Shown here in pieces: positions 1 through 8,600 of a stretch of DNA of 16,930 nucleotides (its first letter is position 1; every line of letters begins with the position of its first letter). The notes below the pieces were generated by a model. It did not search any database and had not been told where the DNA came from. It saw only the letters and a list, made by a program, of their open reading frames with translations. Origin of the DNA: Bacteroidales bacterium (lineage in GTDB: Bacteria; Bacteroidota; Bacteroidia; Bacteroidales; Muribaculaceae); assembly GCA_004555955.1 (NCBI GenBank), contig SFJG01000067.1, positions 1-16,930 of the forward strand, read 5' to 3'. The position numbers and the translations under genes were made by a program.

Positions 1-95
1 TAACCTGCATTATTCATACTGTTCCGTTACTAAAGGGCTACCCCGTTATTTTGGAGTCTTACCTCTATAATAAATGTCAAAAGTGATTATAATCG
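1..95. other. Left-edge intergenic sequence, no gene seen
   Basis: AT-rich sequence with no convincing coding frame, tRNA or strong hairpin. It may be the downstream flank of a gene outside the window. The only functional element I can support here begins at 96, the trmD promoter. Confidence 0.4.
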
Positions 96-127
96 TTTGG
101 AAAATGCCGCAAGGGTTCGTAACTTTG
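96..127 (+). promoter_or_regulatory. Promoter of trmD, Bacteroidetes-type -33/-7
   Basis: TTTG at 96-99 is followed by exactly 20 bp and then TAACTTTG at 120-127, a full match to the known Bacteroidetes -7 consensus TAnnTTTG. Transcription would start a few bases after 127, leaving a leader of about 10-15 nt before the ATG at 145. The placement argues against the upstream in-frame TTG at 97, which lies inside the -33 box. Confidence 0.75.
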
Positions 128-144
128 TCGGAAATTTTTTGCCA

Positions 145-819
145 ATGCGTATAGATATAATCACGGTACTGCCGGAGATGCTCGAATCACCGCTCAATTG
201 CTCGATTCTCAAACGAGCTCAAAACAAAGGTCTTGTCGAAATTGTAGTTCACGACCTACGCGACTACACGCTCGACAAGCATCGTCGCGTCGACGACTAT
301 CCCTTCGGCGGCGAAGCCGGCATGGTAATGCAAATCGAACCTATCGACCGCTGTATCAGTGCATTGAAGGCGCAACGCAACTACGACGAGGTGATTTTCG
401 TGACGCCCGACGGCGAACAATTTAACCAAAAGACGGCGAACACTCTCTCGTTGGCGGAAAACTTGATTATACTCTGCGGCCACTACAAAGGCATCGACTA
501 CCGCGTGCGCGAGCATTTCGTCACTCGCGAAATAACCATCGGCGACTATGTGCTCACCGGAGGCGAACTCCCCGCGGCTATCATCACCGACGCTATCGTC
601 CGCGTTATCCCGGGGGCTATCGGCGACGAACAATCCGCCCTGAGCGACTCTTTCCAAGACAATCTCCTCGCGCCGCCCGTCTACACACGCCCCGCGGAAT
701 ACAACGGCTGGCGTGTGCCCGACATTCTTCTCTCCGGACATCAGGCTAAAATCGACGAATGGAAGCACGAAATGGCGCTCGAACGAACGCGCCGTCTGCG
801 CCCCGACTTGCTAAAATAA
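145..819 (+). CDS. trmD: tRNA (guanine-37-N1)-methyltransferase TrmD
   Basis: Methylates G37 of tRNAs with a G at position 36, using S-adenosylmethionine, which prevents +1 frameshifting; cytoplasmic and usually essential. The 224-residue protein opens with MRIDIITVLPEML, typical of the family. It has the SPOUT trefoil-knot motifs LCGHYKG (about 110-116) and GDYVLTGGELPAAI (about 134-147), and length fits Bacteroidetes TrmD. A longer frame from TTG 97 would add 16 residues unlike the family and would overlap the promoter, so ATG 145 is chosen. The next gene starts 13 bp after the stop, so it probably heads a short operon with the division and membrane genes. In many bacteria trmD sits with rpsP, rimM and rplS; here it does not. 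Confidence 0.95.
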   Translation: MRIDIITVLPEMLESPLNCSILKRAQNKGLVEIVVHDLRDYTLDKHRRVDDYPFGGEAGMVMQIEPIDRCISALKAQRNYDEVIFVTPDGEQFNQKTANTLSLAENLIILCGHYKGIDYRVREHFVTREITIGDYVLTGGELPAAIITDAIVRVIPGAIGDEQSALSDSFQDNLLAPPVYTRPAEYNGWRVPDILLSGHQAKIDEWKHEMALERTRRLRPDLLK

Positions 820-832
820 ACTCTTTACCGCC

Positions 833-1132
833 ATGGGATTTATCGATAAAATAAAGAAAATAAACAAGATACACATCTGCTTCGTAACTGTTGTCGGGTT
901 CGGTGCATATATGACTTTCTTCTCCGACTACAACTATATGCAAACCAGCAAATACACCCGACAAGCTAACGAACTGAAGGTGAAAATCAAGAATGCCAAA
1001 GACTCGGCTGAAATCTACCGCGAGAAGCTCCGCGCTCTAAACTCTACGCCCGAAATGGTCGAAAAAGTGGTCCGCGAAGAATATCATATGAAAAAGCCGA
1101 ACGAAGACGTTTACTTAACAAAAGAAAAATGA
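833..1132 (+). CDS. Septum formation initiator (FtsB/DivIC-like) protein
   Basis: A 99-residue bitopic membrane protein. It has a short basic N-terminus, one hydrophobic segment at about residues 14-31, a charged coiled-coil stretch at about 40-72, and the C-terminal pattern EMVEKVVREEYHMKKPNEDVY. That pattern is the hallmark of the FtsB/DivIC family (compare E-x-x-A-R-E-x-L/Y-x-M-x-K-P-x-E). Family members bind FtsL and FtsQ in the divisome and help activate septal peptidoglycan synthesis. The stop codon overlaps the next ATG (ATGA), so translation of the two genes is probably coupled. FtsB and DivIC cannot be told apart by sequence alone, so no symbol is given. Confidence 0.85.
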   Translation: MGFIDKIKKINKIHICFVTVVGFGAYMTFFSDYNYMQTSKYTRQANELKVKIKNAKDSAEIYREKLRALNSTPEMVEKVVREEYHMKKPNEDVYLTKEK

Positions 1133-1545
1133 AAAAACAAAGACGAATAAACCCCGGCGTGCTCAACTTGACGCTCTCCGTGGCAATGCTGGCACTGCTC
1201 GTTGCGGCTTTCCTGCCGCTCATCAACATCAACTACCCCTGGCTCCGCATCGTCTACTGCGTAGGCGCCGTTGCCGCCGTGGTTGTCCGACTGCTTCAAC
1301 GCCTCGAATATCGTCGCAACCCCGACACTCCGTTGCGAGTGCGACGACTTCAACACATCGAATTTTGGTCGGCTCTTGCATACCTCGCTTCGGCTTACTT
1401 TATGGTCGACGACCCGTACCACCCCGGAAACTGGCTGGGTTTCTTGCTCGCCGGCGCTGCTCTGCAACTTTTCACTTCGTTTATGATTCCATACGCCGAG
1501 AAAAAGGAATCGGAGAAGAAAAATTCGCTTAACGATAGAAAATAA
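1129..1545 (+). CDS. Small integral membrane protein, function unknown
   Basis: 138 residues with about four hydrophobic segments (roughly 13-31, 38-56, 78-93 and 101-118). The N-terminus is basic and the C-terminus is a highly charged lysine/glutamate tail. No catalytic motif is visible. It starts within the stop codon of the division gene (ATGA overlap) and is in the same operon, which supports a real gene and suggests an envelope role. The 1-nt translational coupling and codon use like that of its neighbours make a spurious frame unlikely. I do not recognise a named family. Confidence 0.75.
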   Translation: MKKQRRINPGVLNLTLSVAMLALLVAAFLPLININYPWLRIVYCVGAVAAVVVRLLQRLEYRRNPDTPLRVRRLQHIEFWSALAYLASAYFMVDDPYHPGNWLGFLLAGAALQLFTSFMIPYAEKKESEKKNSLNDRK

Positions 1546-1553
1546 GTGCTTTT

Positions 1554-1574
1554 TTTCGTCAAATGTCGACGAAA
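1554..1574. other. Short hairpin between membrane gene and coaX
   Basis: TTTCGTC (1554-1560) pairs with GACGAAA (1568-1574) around a 7-nt loop, just after the membrane-protein stop. The T-run lies on the 5' side of the stem rather than after it, so it is not a standard intrinsic terminator on either strand. It could be an attenuating or mRNA-end-stabilising hairpin. Confidence 0.35.
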
Positions 1575-1621
1575 TAGAGAAATTACCAAAAAGAAATCGC
1601 CGATAATTGCTTGATAATTCG

Positions 1622-1629
1622 TAAATTTG
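1622..1629 (+). promoter_or_regulatory. -7 box (TAAATTTG) directly before coaX
   Basis: TAAATTTG is an exact TAnnTTTG match ending 6 bases before the ATG at 1636. No TTTG or TTG is found 19-21 bp upstream, so the promoter is only half-supported. If it is used, the transcript would start at or within a base or two of the ATG, giving an almost leaderless mRNA. Confidence 0.45.
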
Positions 1630-1635
1630 CCGACA

Positions 1636-2370
1636 ATGGAAAATAGTGTAGCATTTGACAGAGGCAACACGATGGTTAAAGTGACTCGCTTCGTCGGCAC
1701 CGAGCCGGTCGAAAGTGAGCGCCACGAACGGCTCACGTCGGAAATCGTCGAGCAAGCGGCTCGGCACGCCGACGTGGCTATATTCTCGTCGGTTGGCAAC
1801 GACACCGATGAGGCGCTCGCCCTCCTCAATCGTCACTTTCGTCGCGTCTACAACCTCACCGAGCAACTGCCGCTGCCCATTGCCGTCGACTACGACCGCG
1901 CCCGCCTGGGCAACGACCGTATTGCCTCCGCCGTGGGCGCTCACGACGCTTTCCCCGGACGCAATATCCTCGTTGTCGACGCCGGAACGGCAATTACGCT
2001 CGACCTGGTCGACGCCAACGGCACTTTCCGTGGCGGTAACATCGCCTTGGGCATTCGCTCACGGCTGCGCGCTCTGCACGACTACACTTCCCGCCTCCCC
2101 TTGGTGGACCTCGAAGGCGATACGCCTCTGATTGGAATAACCACCGAGACGGCAATGCGCTCAAGCGCTATTGCAGGCGCTGCGGCTGAGGTCGCCGACC
2201 TGCATCGCCGACTCCGACAAGCAGACTTCGACGACTTGCTAACAGTCGTTACCGGCGGCGACGGCGCTCTGCTATTCAACAGGCTCCGCGACGACATTGA
2301 ATGCGTTGCCGACAATAACATTTTGGCTAAAGGTTTAAACAGTATATTACGATACAATGAACAAATATAA
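1636..2370 (+). CDS. coaX: Type III pantothenate kinase CoaX
   Basis: Phosphorylates pantothenate with ATP, the first step of coenzyme A synthesis; a cytoplasmic ASKHA-fold enzyme needing a monovalent cation. The 244-residue protein shows the N-terminal phosphate loop FDRGNTMVK (about 7-15), the LGNDRIA motif (compare G-x-D-R), the second phosphate motif VVDAGTAITLDLVD, the glycine-rich GGNIALG, and TGGDGALL near the C-terminus. ATG 1636 is used; TTG 1627 is in frame but lies within the -7 box. The usual PG of the NISPG motif is LG here, and the D-R motif has N where Y/F/A is common, so the enzyme is somewhat diverged. It overlaps the next gene by 14 nt. Confidence 0.9.
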   Translation: MENSVAFDRGNTMVKVTRFVGTEPVESERHERLTSEIVEQAARHADVAIFSSVGNDTDEALALLNRHFRRVYNLTEQLPLPIAVDYDRARLGNDRIASAVGAHDAFPGRNILVVDAGTAITLDLVDANGTFRGGNIALGIRSRLRALHDYTSRLPLVDLEGDTPLIGITTETAMRSSAIAGAAAEVADLHRRLRQADFDDLLTVVTGGDGALLFNRLRDDIECVADNNILAKGLNSILRYNEQI

Positions 2371-3673
2371 GAAACTTATTTTGGCTTTCGGAACTCTTCT
2401 GATAGCCGTAACAGCAACAGCACAAAACCAGCAAACGCCGTATTCACGCTACGGCCACGGCGTGTTGGGCGACTACGCAACAAGCATGCAACGCAATATG
2501 GGCGGCGTCGGCATCGCCATGACCGGCGGACGCCAAATCAACGTGATGAACCCGGCTTCTTATGCAGGAATCGACTCGCTCACTCTCCTCTGGGACATCG
2601 GTGTCGACCTCACTCAAATAAAGTCGAAAGAAACCGTCGGCGGCGTCACATCGAAAGGCAAAGCCTTCGGCGGTGGCCTCGACTACCTCACCTTGCAATT
2701 CCCCATCTCGAAGTTTATGGGCGGTAGCATCGGTCTTGTGCCCTACTCGTCGGTCGGCTACTCGTTCGGCGGCGACCTCAACGACAAAAACGGCGACAAA
2801 AACGGCAGCTCGAGCTTCGTCGGCGAAGGCGGCATCAACGAACTCTACATCGGCGTTGCCGGTCGTTTGTTCAAAGGCTTTAACCTGGGTGCTAACTTCG
2901 CTTACCAATTCGGCACTACCAAAAACGACACATACGCATACGGTACCGACGGTGCAAGCGCTCTGTTTGAACAAACCATGGAAATTCGCGACTGGAACAT
3001 GTCCCTCGGCGCACAATACACTATGGACTTCCACCAAAAACACCGCGTGACCCTCGGCGCTACATTCTCGCCCAAGAAAGACTTCCACGGCAAAACTTGG
3101 GGCATATCCTACGACGTCAACCAATCATCGTCGTCGACCGAAGCCCCCGACACACTCGCTTATACAAAACTCAACGGCGGCTACACAAAGCCTAACTCGT
3201 TCGGCGCCGGTGTTAGTTACACGTTCAAAAACAAACTCACCGTCGAAAGCGACTTCACCCTACAGCAATGGAGCAAAGCTCGCTACGACGGGCTGAAAGA
3301 CAGCAAAGGCAACATCGTCAGCAACCCCTGCACATTCGACGACCGCTGGAAATTTGCAACCGGCGTGCAATACGTGCCGCAGACCCGCGGAGCCTACTTC
3401 AAGCGCGTTGCATATCGCTGCGGCGGATTCTTCACCCACGACTACATGATGGTGCCCGACGCTGCCGGGGCTTTGCACAACGTCTGCGAATACGGCGTGG
3501 CTGCCGGCTTCGGCTTGCCAACCGCCGGCACTAAGACGATTATCAACCTCGGTTTCGAATTCCGTCACCGCAGCGCTAAATCAGCGCCAAACCTCGTGTC
3601 GGAAAACTACTTCAACATCACTCTCGGCGTCAACTTCAACGAATTTGCATTCTGGCAGAACAAGATTAAATAA
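2357..3673 (+). CDS. Outer membrane beta-barrel protein, OmpP1/FadL-like
   Basis: 438 residues with a clear signal peptide ending near ATATAQ (about residues 1-22). The mature N-terminus, PYSRYGHGVLGDY, is typical of a Bacteroidetes outer-membrane protein family. The body is rich in glycine and aromatic residues with alternating patterns and ends in a barrel-like strand with a C-terminal aromatic/basic tail (FNEFAFWQNKIK). The motif GGVGIAMTGGRQINVMNPASYAGIDSL matches the N-terminal segment often assigned to the FadL/OmpP1 barrel superfamily. The ligand is unknown. It overlaps coaX by 14 nt and precedes lptC by 3 bp, so these are co-transcribed. A role in hydrophobic-substrate uptake or envelope assembly is inferred from the fold only. 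Confidence 0.8.
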   Translation: MNKYKKLILAFGTLLIAVTATAQNQQTPYSRYGHGVLGDYATSMQRNMGGVGIAMTGGRQINVMNPASYAGIDSLTLLWDIGVDLTQIKSKETVGGVTSKGKAFGGGLDYLTLQFPISKFMGGSIGLVPYSSVGYSFGGDLNDKNGDKNGSSSFVGEGGINELYIGVAGRLFKGFNLGANFAYQFGTTKNDTYAYGTDGASALFEQTMEIRDWNMSLGAQYTMDFHQKHRVTLGATFSPKKDFHGKTWGISYDVNQSSSSTEAPDTLAYTKLNGGYTKPNSFGAGVSYTFKNKLTVESDFTLQQWSKARYDGLKDSKGNIVSNPCTFDDRWKFATGVQYVPQTRGAYFKRVAYRCGGFFTHDYMMVPDAAGALHNVCEYGVAAGFGLPTAGTKTIINLGFEFRHRSAKSAPNLVSENYFNITLGVNFNEFAFWQNKIK

Positions 3674-3676
3674 GCG

Positions 3677-4261
3677 ATGAAATTGCTGCGTAGAATAGGA
3701 GTAACTTTTATGGCACTGTCGTTGGCGATGGTGGCTTGCACGAAGAAAGACGGCACAATCGGCGTCGACGCTTCCTCGGGCAAAGCCGACAGCATCCCCA
3801 CCATGCTCACGCGCAACGTCAAAACCATTATCAGCGACTCCGGCATGGCGAAATATCGCATCACCGCAAAACTCTGGCTCGTCTACGACGAGGTAAAAGT
3901 ACCCGTCTGGAAGTTCCCTCACGGTCTTTTCCTCGAAAAATTCGACCGGAAATTCAAAATCGAAGCGCACGTCAAATGCGACTCAGCAACATTCTTCCAA
4001 GAGACAAAACTCTGGCGACTCGACGGTAACGTCGAAATCAAAAACGTCGCAAAAGACGAATTCCTAACCGAACAACTCTTCTGGTCGCAGTCGCAGCACA
4101 AAATCTACAGCGACTCGTTTATACACATCGTCAAAAGCGACCGCGTCATCGAAGGCTACGGCTTCGAATCGAACGAACAAATGACTCAATACAACATAAA
4201 GAAGGTTTCGGGAATCTTCCCCGTCGACGAAGAACGCTCCGGAATCGGTAAAGCAAAATAA
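3677..4261 (+). CDS. lptC: LPS export ABC transporter periplasmic protein LptC
   Basis: 194 residues. LptC receives lipopolysaccharide from the LptB2FG transporter and passes it to LptA across the periplasm. The N-terminus is a lipoprotein signal (MKLLRRIGVTFMALSLAMVAC) with a probable lipobox cysteine at residue 21, whereas proteobacterial LptC keeps a transmembrane anchor. The rest is a beta-strand-rich LptC/OstA-like region with the pattern SGMAKYRITAKLWLVYDE and later KLWRLDGNVEIKN and EQLFWSQSQHKIYSD. The latter resemble the T.ELxWd...kIyTd signature of Bacteroidetes LptC. It is separated by 3 bp from the barrel gene and 2 bp from the CNNM gene, inside an operon. Confidence 0.85.
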   Translation: MKLLRRIGVTFMALSLAMVACTKKDGTIGVDASSGKADSIPTMLTRNVKTIISDSGMAKYRITAKLWLVYDEVKVPVWKFPHGLFLEKFDRKFKIEAHVKCDSATFFQETKLWRLDGNVEIKNVAKDEFLTEQLFWSQSQHKIYSDSFIHIVKSDRVIEGYGFESNEQMTQYNIKKVSGIFPVDEERSGIGKAK

Positions 4262-4263
4262 TA

Positions 4264-5574
4264 ATGAGCACCTCGACCGCACTGATAGTTACTTTGATAT
4301 CCATGGTCTTCTCCGCGTTTTTCTCGGGGATGGAGATTGCATTTATCACGTCCAACCGCGTGCGCGTCGGTCTCGACTCGCAGAAGAAAGGTGTGACAAA
4401 CCATCTCATCAACTTCTTCTACCGTCACCAAGACATGTTCATCTCTACGCTACTCGTCGGCAACAACATTATGCTCGTAATCTACGGTATCGGTATGGCT
4501 ATCCTTCTTACCAACCTTATGCCATTCCTCCCGAAAGACAGCGCGCTAACTCTCTTGGTGCAGACCATTCTATCTACGCTAATCATCCTTATCACCGGCG
4601 AGTTTATCCCAAAAACGGTGTTCAAAATCAACCCGAACGCCTCGCTGCGGCACTTCTCTCTCCCGATTTTCATCATCTACTTAGTGCTTTATCCCATTTC
4701 GCTCCTTGCGTCGCTCATTTCGCGAGGCATCATGATTCTCCTCGGTGCTCGTCCCGAAGAAACTCGCGGGCAAATGATTACCGTCGGCGAACTCGACGAC
4801 TACATTCAGCAGACCATCGAAGAAAAGCGCGCCGAGAAAAAAACCGAAAAGGATAAAGAAGAGGAAGAAGACATCCAAAACGAGATGAAAATCTTCCAAA
4901 ACGCTCTCGACTTCTCAAACACCCTCCTGCGCGACTGCATGCGACCGCGTAACGAAATCGTCGGCGTCGACATCGAAAAAACCGAACTCGACGTGCTCCG
5001 ACAACGATTTCACTCTACAGGGCTCTCGAAAATTATCGTCTATCGCGAAGACATCGACGACATCGTCGGCTATATACACGTCGGCGAACTATTCCACACC
5101 GAAAACAACTGGAAAGAACATATCCGTCCCGTCGAATTTGCTCCCGAATCGATGCTCGCCAACAAAATGATGCGCCGTATGATGACCGAAAAGAAAAGCA
5201 TCGCTATCATCGTCGACGAGTTCGGCGGCACATCGGGGCTCGTTACCCTCGAAGACCTCGTCGAAGAAATATTCGGCGACTTCGAAGACGAACACGACAA
5301 AAAACGCCTCATCGACATCCAATTCGACGAAAATCACTACAAATTCTCCGGTCGCGTCGAAATCGAAAAAATCAACGAAAAATACAACCTCGGAATTCCG
5401 GAAAACGATGAATATCAAACAATTGCCGGATATATACTTTACAACCTTGAAGAACTTCCCGAGCAAAACGACTCGTTTGTAATCGACGGCCTGCGATTTA
5501 CTATCGTAAAGCGTAGCGCCACGAAAATCAACATCGTCGACGTCGAGAGAATTGCCGACGCCGACAAGGAATAG
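4264..5574 (+). CDS. CNNM/CorC-type membrane protein (GldE-like, 'hemolysin family')
   Basis: 436 residues. The N-terminal DUF21/CNNM membrane domain has about four hydrophobic segments (about 1-165). A charged linker follows (AEKKTEKDKEEEEDIQNEM), then a tandem CBS region (about 210-335) with DFSNTLLRDCMRPRNEIVGVD and IVDEFGGTSGLVTLEDLVEEIFGD. A CorC/HlyC transporter-associated domain (about 345-430) closes the protein. Family members are implicated in divalent-cation (Mg/Co) efflux or transport; Bacteroidetes homologues include GldE, named from gliding motility. The label hemolysin is historical. It starts 2 bp after lptC. The exact substrate cannot be read from sequence. Confidence 0.85.
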   Translation: MSTSTALIVTLISMVFSAFFSGMEIAFITSNRVRVGLDSQKKGVTNHLINFFYRHQDMFISTLLVGNNIMLVIYGIGMAILLTNLMPFLPKDSALTLLVQTILSTLIILITGEFIPKTVFKINPNASLRHFSLPIFIIYLVLYPISLLASLISRGIMILLGARPEETRGQMITVGELDDYIQQTIEEKRAEKKTEKDKEEEEDIQNEMKIFQNALDFSNTLLRDCMRPRNEIVGVDIEKTELDVLRQRFHSTGLSKIIVYREDIDDIVGYIHVGELFHTENNWKEHIRPVEFAPESMLANKMMRRMMTEKKSIAIIVDEFGGTSGLVTLEDLVEEIFGDFEDEHDKKRLIDIQFDENHYKFSGRVEIEKINEKYNLGIPENDEYQTIAGYILYNLEELPEQNDSFVIDGLRFTIVKRSATKINIVDVERIADADKE

Positions 5575-5611
5575 ACGTTACAAATAATCCTAACATATCT
5601 TTTTTATTTTT

Positions 5612-8600
5612 ATGAAAAAATTTTTTCAGTTCATTCTAATACCGTTCATGGCGTTAGTGACCCCAACAGCAATCGACGCCGCCGAATCAGTCTACCTTCT
5701 TGGTGAAGTCGGACTCGACGGCGACAACGAAGACCCGAATCGTCAGGTAGGCTACCGACCCGACACGGGCATCGCCATGCAAAGCAACGATGGCAACACC
5801 TTTACCGCCACCGTTCACTTTTGGAACACCGCCGGTAGCGCTACCCACAACTTTGGCTTCTGCACGCGCACCACGCTGGCTTCCGACCCTACTGCTTGGA
5901 GCGAAATCAATGACTACCGCATCGGCGCTTCTGCCGCAAACACCGCTATCGGCTCCGGCGGTACGTTCGAAATAGGAGAACAAGGCTCTTCCCGCGAAAA
6001 CGCATTTGTGGCTCAAACAGGCACATACTTTATCTGCCTGAACCTCAGCGCAAAGACCCTAACTTGCAAGAAAATAGAACCCATCTGGATTCTCGGCGAA
6101 ATGGGGCTCGACGGCGACAACCAAACAAGTAGTTTCGCCACAAGTTTTATCTACAACAGAGGCATTCGTATGACCTCAGCCGATGGCGTAAACTATAGCG
6201 CCACAGTCCACTTCTGGAGCAAAGACGGAAAGGATACTCACAACTTCGGCTTCCTGCAACGCAACAAATTAGGCTCGTCGTGGGACGAAATTGCCGCATA
6301 CCGCTTTGCCGCCGTTGCGCCCGAAACAACAATCGAATCGGGCAAAACTTACGCCGTCGGAGCTCTCGAGTCCTCGAAAGAGAACTTCTTCAAGGCGCCT
6401 ACAGGAACTTACAAACTCACGCTCAACCTCGACAAGCGTACACTGACCGCCGTTAGCGCCGACCGCGACATTTCGTCGGCTCCAACCCTCTGGCTGCTCG
6501 GCGAGATGGGACTCGACGGCGACAACGAAAACCCCGCTCAGCAAATCACTTTCCGCCCCGACAAAGGCGTCAAATTCTCTACAAACGACGGCAGATACTA
6601 TTTTGCAACAGTCCACTTCTGGAAATCCGACGGCTCAGCGACAAGCAACTTCGGGCTCTGCAAATCGTACGGATTGGCTAACAACACCGGCGATTGGGAA
6701 AGCATCAACCCTTACCGCATCGGCGCTTCTGCCGCAAACACGAAAATCACTTCAGGTACGACATACCCTCTCGGCGCTATTCAAGCGAGCAAAGAAAACT
6801 TCTTCGTTGTCGACAAAGGTACATACCACATCGTTGTCGACCTCGAAAGCAACACAATCTGTCTGACGCGCATCGAGCCGCTCTGGCTGCTCGGAGAGGT
6901 GGGGCTCGACGGGCTTGGTCAAAACCCCAACAGCCAAGTGGGATACCGTCCCGACAAGGGTATTCGCATGTCGTCGACCGACGGCGTTAACTACTCCGCC
7001 AACGTCTACTTCTGGGACTCCGCCGGCGCAAATGCAACCCACAACTTCGGACTATGCACTAAACGCGCTTTGGCTTCGAGTGCCACCGCGTGGGACGAAA
7101 TCGCAGCATATCGCATCGGCGCTCTCTCGGGCAACGTTAAGATTGATTCGGGCACAACTTACCCGCTCGGCGCTACTCAGACCAGCAAAGAAAACTTCTT
7201 CCAAGCACCCACAGGCGCTTACCTCGTGGAAGTGAATATGCAAAACCGCACTATCCGCTGCACCGCTTCGCCGCGGCTTTGGATTCTCGGCGAAATGGGG
7301 CTCGACGGCGATAACGAAGACCCCGCTCAGCAAATCGGATTCCGCCCGGACAAAGGCATCGCCATGACAAGCTCCGACGGCAAAACCTACACCGCACGCG
7401 TCCACTTCTGGAACATCAAGGGCGACGCTCTACACAACTTCGGGCTCTGCTATAACAGCGGTCTCGCTACATCTCAAACCGACTGGAACGCTATTGCCTC
7501 TAACCGCATCGGCGCCACAGAAACCAACACGCCGGTCATCGACGGCGTGGCGCTAAACCTCGGCGCTAACGGCTCCAGCAAAGAAAACTTCTTCCAAATT
7601 CCTACAGGCACTTGGGACATCACCGTCGATATGGTCAGCCGCACTATCACCTGCTCGCGCGCCGCTACATTAAGCAACGATTATTGGGACACTTATAGCG
7701 ACACATGGGTTGCCGTCGACGAACTCAACCGCACCGTCAACTCCTCAGATACCGGCGTCGACGCACCTCACTCCAACCGCACCATCGGAATGTTCTACTA
7801 CATCTGCAACGGCCCGCACGGTACGGAAGGCGACCCCATTTACGACATCACCGAAATACTCAAAGCAAACCCGTCGAACCCCCAATTCGGCGCCGAAGGC
7901 AAACCTCACTGGTGGGCGCGACCTTGGCTCGGATATTATGAAAACAACGACCAATTCGCAATCAACAAACACCTCCAAATGATTGTCGATGCCGGAATCG
8001 ACTTGATTTTCTTCGACGTGACCAACGCATTCACCTACGACGACACCGTTCGCTTGATTATGCGCATCATCGACGCACGTACCGCTGCCGGGCTGCGCTC
8101 GCCGAAACTTTGCTACACAGTCAACGCCGGCGCTACAAACGTGGTGCGTCACCTCTACAACAACTTCTACGCAAACCCCGAAAACAAAAAATACTGGTAC
8201 TACTACCAAGGCAAGCCGCTTATGCTCGTCGACCCGGATGCGCTTTCAGGGCTCGACCTCGGCATCAAAAACCACTTCTCAATGCGTCACTGCTGGGCTT
8301 GGATGGCTGACGAAGCTAACAACTGGGGATGGCTCGAAAACTATCCGCAACGTGTAGGCTGGGGATACGACGCCAACGGAAACCGCATCAACGAACAAAT
8401 CTCCGTTGCTACTGCGCAACACGCTTCTACGAAAATCGGTAAGAGTTACCACAACGGCAGTCAACCCGCTTTCAACCAATACGCCGTATGCTCCGAAACA
8501 CCCAGAGGACTCTACTTCGAAGAACAATGGAGCCGCGCTCACGCCGTAAACCCGCCGTTGGTTATGGTTACTCAATTCAACGAATGTATGGCTGCGCGTT

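Noticed and set aside
1111..1944. 277-codon minus-strand frame across the membrane gene, gap and coaX
   Set aside because: Overlaps two real genes on the other strand and has no domain or upstream signal.
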